DNA of 29,601 nucleotides from Acanthaster planci (Eukaryota; Echinodermata; Asteroidea; Valvatida; Acanthasteridae). The stretch is from the NCBI RefSeq assembly GCF_001949145.1, contig NW_019091652.1, forward strand, positions 115,126 through 144,726, read 5' to 3'. The notes beneath the pieces are model-generated. The model had not been told where the DNA came from, ran no database searches, and saw only the letters and a list, made by a program, of their open reading frames with translations. Position numbers and translations under genes: made by a program. Each line of letters starts with the position of its first letter. Position 1 is the stretch's first letter. This document shows positions 20,002-29,601 of this stretch, piece after piece.

Positions 20002-21900
20002 GATAGCTTTGTATGTGTCCTAAATCAAAGGTTCAGCAAACTATTTTGGTTCCATGACATCGAAAAAGCTGCATTGCTTTCAGTGTGATATGTTACACCA
20101 AAACGCCCTCCAGCTTATCTAAGTTCAATCAGGAGTAAAACTAATCGGTGCACAAGGCAGTTAGGAACTCATTTCAACTGTGCGCTGCATGAAGGTTGAC
20201 TTAAGGGCTGTATAAAAACCAGCCTTGGCGATGCAAGGTGAAAAAATTGAGGAAGAAGAAACGTTGTTGACGAAGAAGCTGCAAAGATAGAGGAGATATT
20301 CCGTTGTAAAAGGTCAGAAAATCGGCAGTGTGGCTTCGGTGAATACAGGCGATCCCTTTGTGGCCAAGTTGGAAAGCCAAAGTTAAATATACGTGTTCAG
20401 TTGTCTGCGCGGTAATATGCGGATAATGATTAAGCTGACATTTTATAAACTTTATAAACTCCTTAAATACTACTCCATTTCGATGAGATCATAAAATGAT
20501 TTTTCATTGAGATTCACCTCTTTCTGGTAAATACTTCATATTATTGCTTTCTTTGGCGAATGCAGTGGTTTCATTATCACACCAGAGACGATTATTATTG
20601 TTTTGAAAACTGATTGCCGTTGGGTGAAAGTTAATAATGCAAAAGCCGGTCAACGACTCCAATAAAACCGTCTTAACTGTCCTCTTAATCATCTTATATT
20701 ACATTTCACTGCCAAACACCGCCACAAGTGATTACAACTGGCATTAAGTTTTGAAGATTGATGGCTGTGCTAGGTTATTAGATCCATCTTGGATATACGC
20801 GTACAATGTCGTCATGCAAGAACTGCCAGAACAATATAAACGAGTTAATGAGTGATATCGTCACTGATGAGTAGGACACAAGGAAGCAATAATGACCATC
20901 AGAACCAACAACCTTATCGACAGGTACAGACTTGGATGGCCAGTAAAATGAGTCAAATCTGTAGGAGGGAGTGGCATTGTACTTGTGATTATCGAGACAA
21001 GCTAAATGAAGTTAGAGAAAGCACTGCATCTATAATCTGTATATAAACAGTCTACCAATGGTATCACGAAGGATACTTTGCTATTATCTGTTGTGGTTTA
21101 TTTACTGAAACTGCAAATTGAATCTCCGTCACATGAAAACATCTTTACAGTAATGTCAGTTGATGTGTTACTGGTGCGGTGATGACTATTACTTTCAAAT
21201 CCTACTTTTACTCTGATTCCTGAAATCAAGTAACTCACCAATCATAGTGCTTTTTATGGATAAAGTTAACACAGACAGTAAAAGAGCTAAAATAGAATTG
21301 TTAATAAATTAAGTTTTGTTCAATTAATTTTTCATTGGCTCATTTCACTTGATGAGCATGGCTGCTTGAAGAAAACACACAAATACAGGCTATTTACTGA
21401 TGACAGCCACTAAAATTATCAACAAAAACAATGCACGTATGAGGATTGGTCCCTGTCATAACTACATCAGGTTCATCCCACCAGACTATTGGTTTAAGGA
21501 CAAACTGTCATTGACACAGAGGCACACTTCTGGGCACCAAAGCAGTCACCTCAGAAGATCATTTAATTGCTTTGTCATTATTTTGCTATGACTGGCAAAT
21601 TGAGCAATCATTGTAATGTGGACACATCCGGACAGAGCATATCTCATTAAACCATTAAGAGAAGGGGTTGAGACATACACAAGACAGGTGTGTTGTCATC
21701 ATAATTATGTAATTACTAGATTACAAGCTCTGTGAGCCTTCTTATTGTGTTTGTGCAGTGACGATGACTGGTTTGGTGTCCTCTCACAATCATGCTGACA
21801 AAAATGTTGCCCAAACAATAAACTCCCTTCTCTTTCCACACCTCTGAGCATATTTATCTCTCAGGCAGGCTTTATATTACGTCTTTCAAGAAAGTACGTT
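20002..21900. other. Flank between the GPCR pair and the reductase gene
   Basis: No gene is recognised. Near the left edge it should hold the promoter of the leftward receptor. A plus-strand TATAAAA word lies near 20210 inside an inverted GGCTG/CAGCC pair. Short frames show no motif. Confidence 0.4.
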
Positions 21901-22082
21901 TCTTTTTAAAAATTTATGAAATGGCATCAAGATAAATCTTGAGTACATGTACGTTTATGCTGTCAGCCTATTGAACCTTTTCAACCCAAATTGCACAGTG
22001 TAATGTATGTAACTTCAATTCAGATATTGATGGCATTTTAAGTATTTGTAAGTAATATCTTCAGTGATTTATAATTAATAAG

Positions 22083-22248
22083 GAATAAATCTGTGCTTGG
22101 CCAGTCTTAGAGGTGCGTTTAAGACCAGCTCAGGAGAATGGATGCAACTAATGCCCAGGCCACAGGCTCAGGCATTTTCAGTGTTCAGTCTCCTGAGCTA
22201 GTCTTAAATGTTAATGTAAGACAGGCCAAGCACATACATGTATTTATT
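22083..22248. repeat. Long imperfect fold-back (inverted repeat)
   Basis: Two pairs of arms are nested. TGTGCTTGGCCAGTCTTA (22092-22109) pairs with 22217-22234 at 17 of 18 positions. TTTAAGACCAGCTCAGGAGA (22118-22137) pairs with 22189-22208 at 19 of 20. AATGCC/GGCATT pairs near the centre, and GAATAAAT/ATTTATTC pairs outside, with an eight-base insertion on the right. The whole folds into a hairpin of about 165 nt. It lies within or just past the likely 3' UTR of the reductase gene. It may be a palindromic MITE, an inverted duplication or a structured RNA. Confidence 0.85.
22243..22248 (-). terminator. Candidate polyadenylation signal of the reductase gene
   Basis: AATAAA on the minus strand, about 450 nt after the reductase stop codon, is the first canonical signal downstream. 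It lies in the outer arm of the fold-back. If used, the SECIS element should lie between about 22250 and 22695. Confidence 0.35.
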
Positions 22249-22695
22249 CTCATTCATAAATACCTTTTTAGTCAGAGAGCCAGAAGTCAATATATGATGG
22301 ATTTCCATTAATTTTGTTTGAGAGTTTTACCTTCATTTTCCTGAACACACCCATCTGTTTTATGGAATATTCCTTGGACAAATTGTCCAATTCGCACGTG
22401 CATAGCGAGCTGCATGCACACAGACTCTTGACCAATCAGAATCAATTAATTTAACTGTCTTGTATCCAGGTGCCAGCACGTGATTTAGGCAGCGGGCATT
22501 ATCAAATGTTAATACATGGTCAAGTCGTGTGTTGTTAAATAGGGAGACTGTCTGAGATGTTTATGTACTCGTTTTAATTGTATGAGTTGGCAAAGATGCA
22601 TGGTTTCTTGCCGGTAGAAATGTAAACTGCTTGAAAGTGGTTCACAGGTTCCAAGAATCTTGCTAGAGGTGGGTTGATAAGGAGAAGGGAGAAGC
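22249..22695 (-). other. Probable reductase 3' UTR; SECIS expected but not identified
   Basis: The minus strand after the stop codon should carry a SECIS element to decode the UGA. I looked for an AUGA core with an apical AA and a matching GA and found none that folds well. The only AUGA in this interval (near 22333) has no pairing partner for its helix. A GC-rich hairpin at about 22466-22512 has UUGA rather than AUGA and mismatches next to the core. Confidence 0.4.
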
Positions 22696-29329
<6,634 letters not shown>

Positions 29330-29505
29330 CTGGAAGAAAGGAAAAGAAGAACTGCACACATTACAAACTTTGCTGATCATAATGTTAGCCGTTTTTTGGT
29401 CTTTAGCTTTACAACGAACAAAGTAACAATTAATTTTCTCTTTACACGTACAATGTTGTGTCCTGTGCTTCCCTTTTAAGGGTAGGTACAAATAAGCAAT
29501 TGGGT
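29330..29505 (-). other. TXNRD intron, no exon seen
   Basis: No sequence for the GGGSGG FAD-binding motif was found here, so the gene continues to the right of the window. Confidence 0.6.
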
Positions 29506-29601
29506 GAAGGCACTCACTAAGGCATACAGTGAAGGCACACACTAAGGCATACAGTGAAGGCACTCACTAAGGCATACAGTGAAGGCACACAGTGAAGGCA
29601 C
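29506..29601. repeat. 25-bp minisatellite, continuing past the window edge
   Basis: Units beginning GAAGGCAC start at 29506, 29531 and 29556 with an exact 25-bp period, then at 29581 and 29593. The third copy matches the first, and the second differs by one or two bases. It lies in an intron of the reductase gene. Confidence 0.93.

Noticed and set aside
21690-21800. AUGA-containing hairpins on the minus strand
   Set aside because: One has a short apical loop without AA. The other lacks a GA after the 3' helix.
22118-22208. Fold-back as the SECIS element
   Set aside because: The stem is long, but the inner loop lacks a matching UGA/GA quartet on its two sides.
22466-22512. SECIS candidate hairpin
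   Set aside because: It has UUGA instead of AUGA, three mismatches next to the core and no well-placed 3' GA, although the apical loop has AAA.

Overview
The window is eukaryotic, from an animal genome. It has AT-rich DNA, short GT-AG introns, animal-type protein families, a selenoprotein, microsatellites and small inverted-repeat transposons. The gene content (an RNF34/rififylin-type ubiquitin ligase, a GCUG-ending thioredoxin reductase, clustered intronless rhodopsin-like receptors) and the many TACATGTA-type palindromes suggest a marine invertebrate. An invertebrate deuterostome (echinoderm, hemichordate or cephalochordate) is my best guess, but the species cannot be fixed from this sequence.

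Layout. 1-2750: AT-rich DNA with a possible first exon of a leftward gene (877-1082), a 20-bp perfect palindrome and a dense cluster of ACATGTA palindromes. 2765-7950 (+): a complete seven-exon RNF34/RFFL-like E3 ligase gene. Its second intron is mostly a 1.1-kb inverted-repeat element, and its sixth intron holds a cryptic exon with strong splice sites. 7951-10310: probable long 3' UTR with a 35-copy TTGA microsatellite. 10311-16300: gene-poor, with two unassigned coding-like tracts, a small hAT-like MITE, a pyrimidine-rich minisatellite and a GGAC-rich repeat. 16315-17613 and 18670-20001 (-): two paralogous intronless class A GPCR genes in tandem, separated by a hAT-type MITE with a perfect 8-bp target duplication. 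20002-22695: no clear gene; it includes the probable thioredoxin reductase 3' UTR and a long fold-back hairpin. 22696-29329 (-): fifteen exons of a thioredoxin reductase gene whose 5' end lies beyond the window. Its penultimate sense codon is an in-frame UGA (selenocysteine), and one exon is only 20 nt long. 29506-29601: a 25-bp minisatellite in the next intron.

The genes do not form a pathway. The ligase (ubiquitin signalling), the receptors (probable chemosensory or orphan signalling) and the reductase (NADPH-dependent thiol redox) are ordinary neighbours. I found no clearly new multi-gene system. The best leads are the Sec codon with no SECIS visible by eye, the 20-nt microexon, the intronic element with a palindromic 32-bp tandem array, the possible poison exon, and the unusual GPCR pair.
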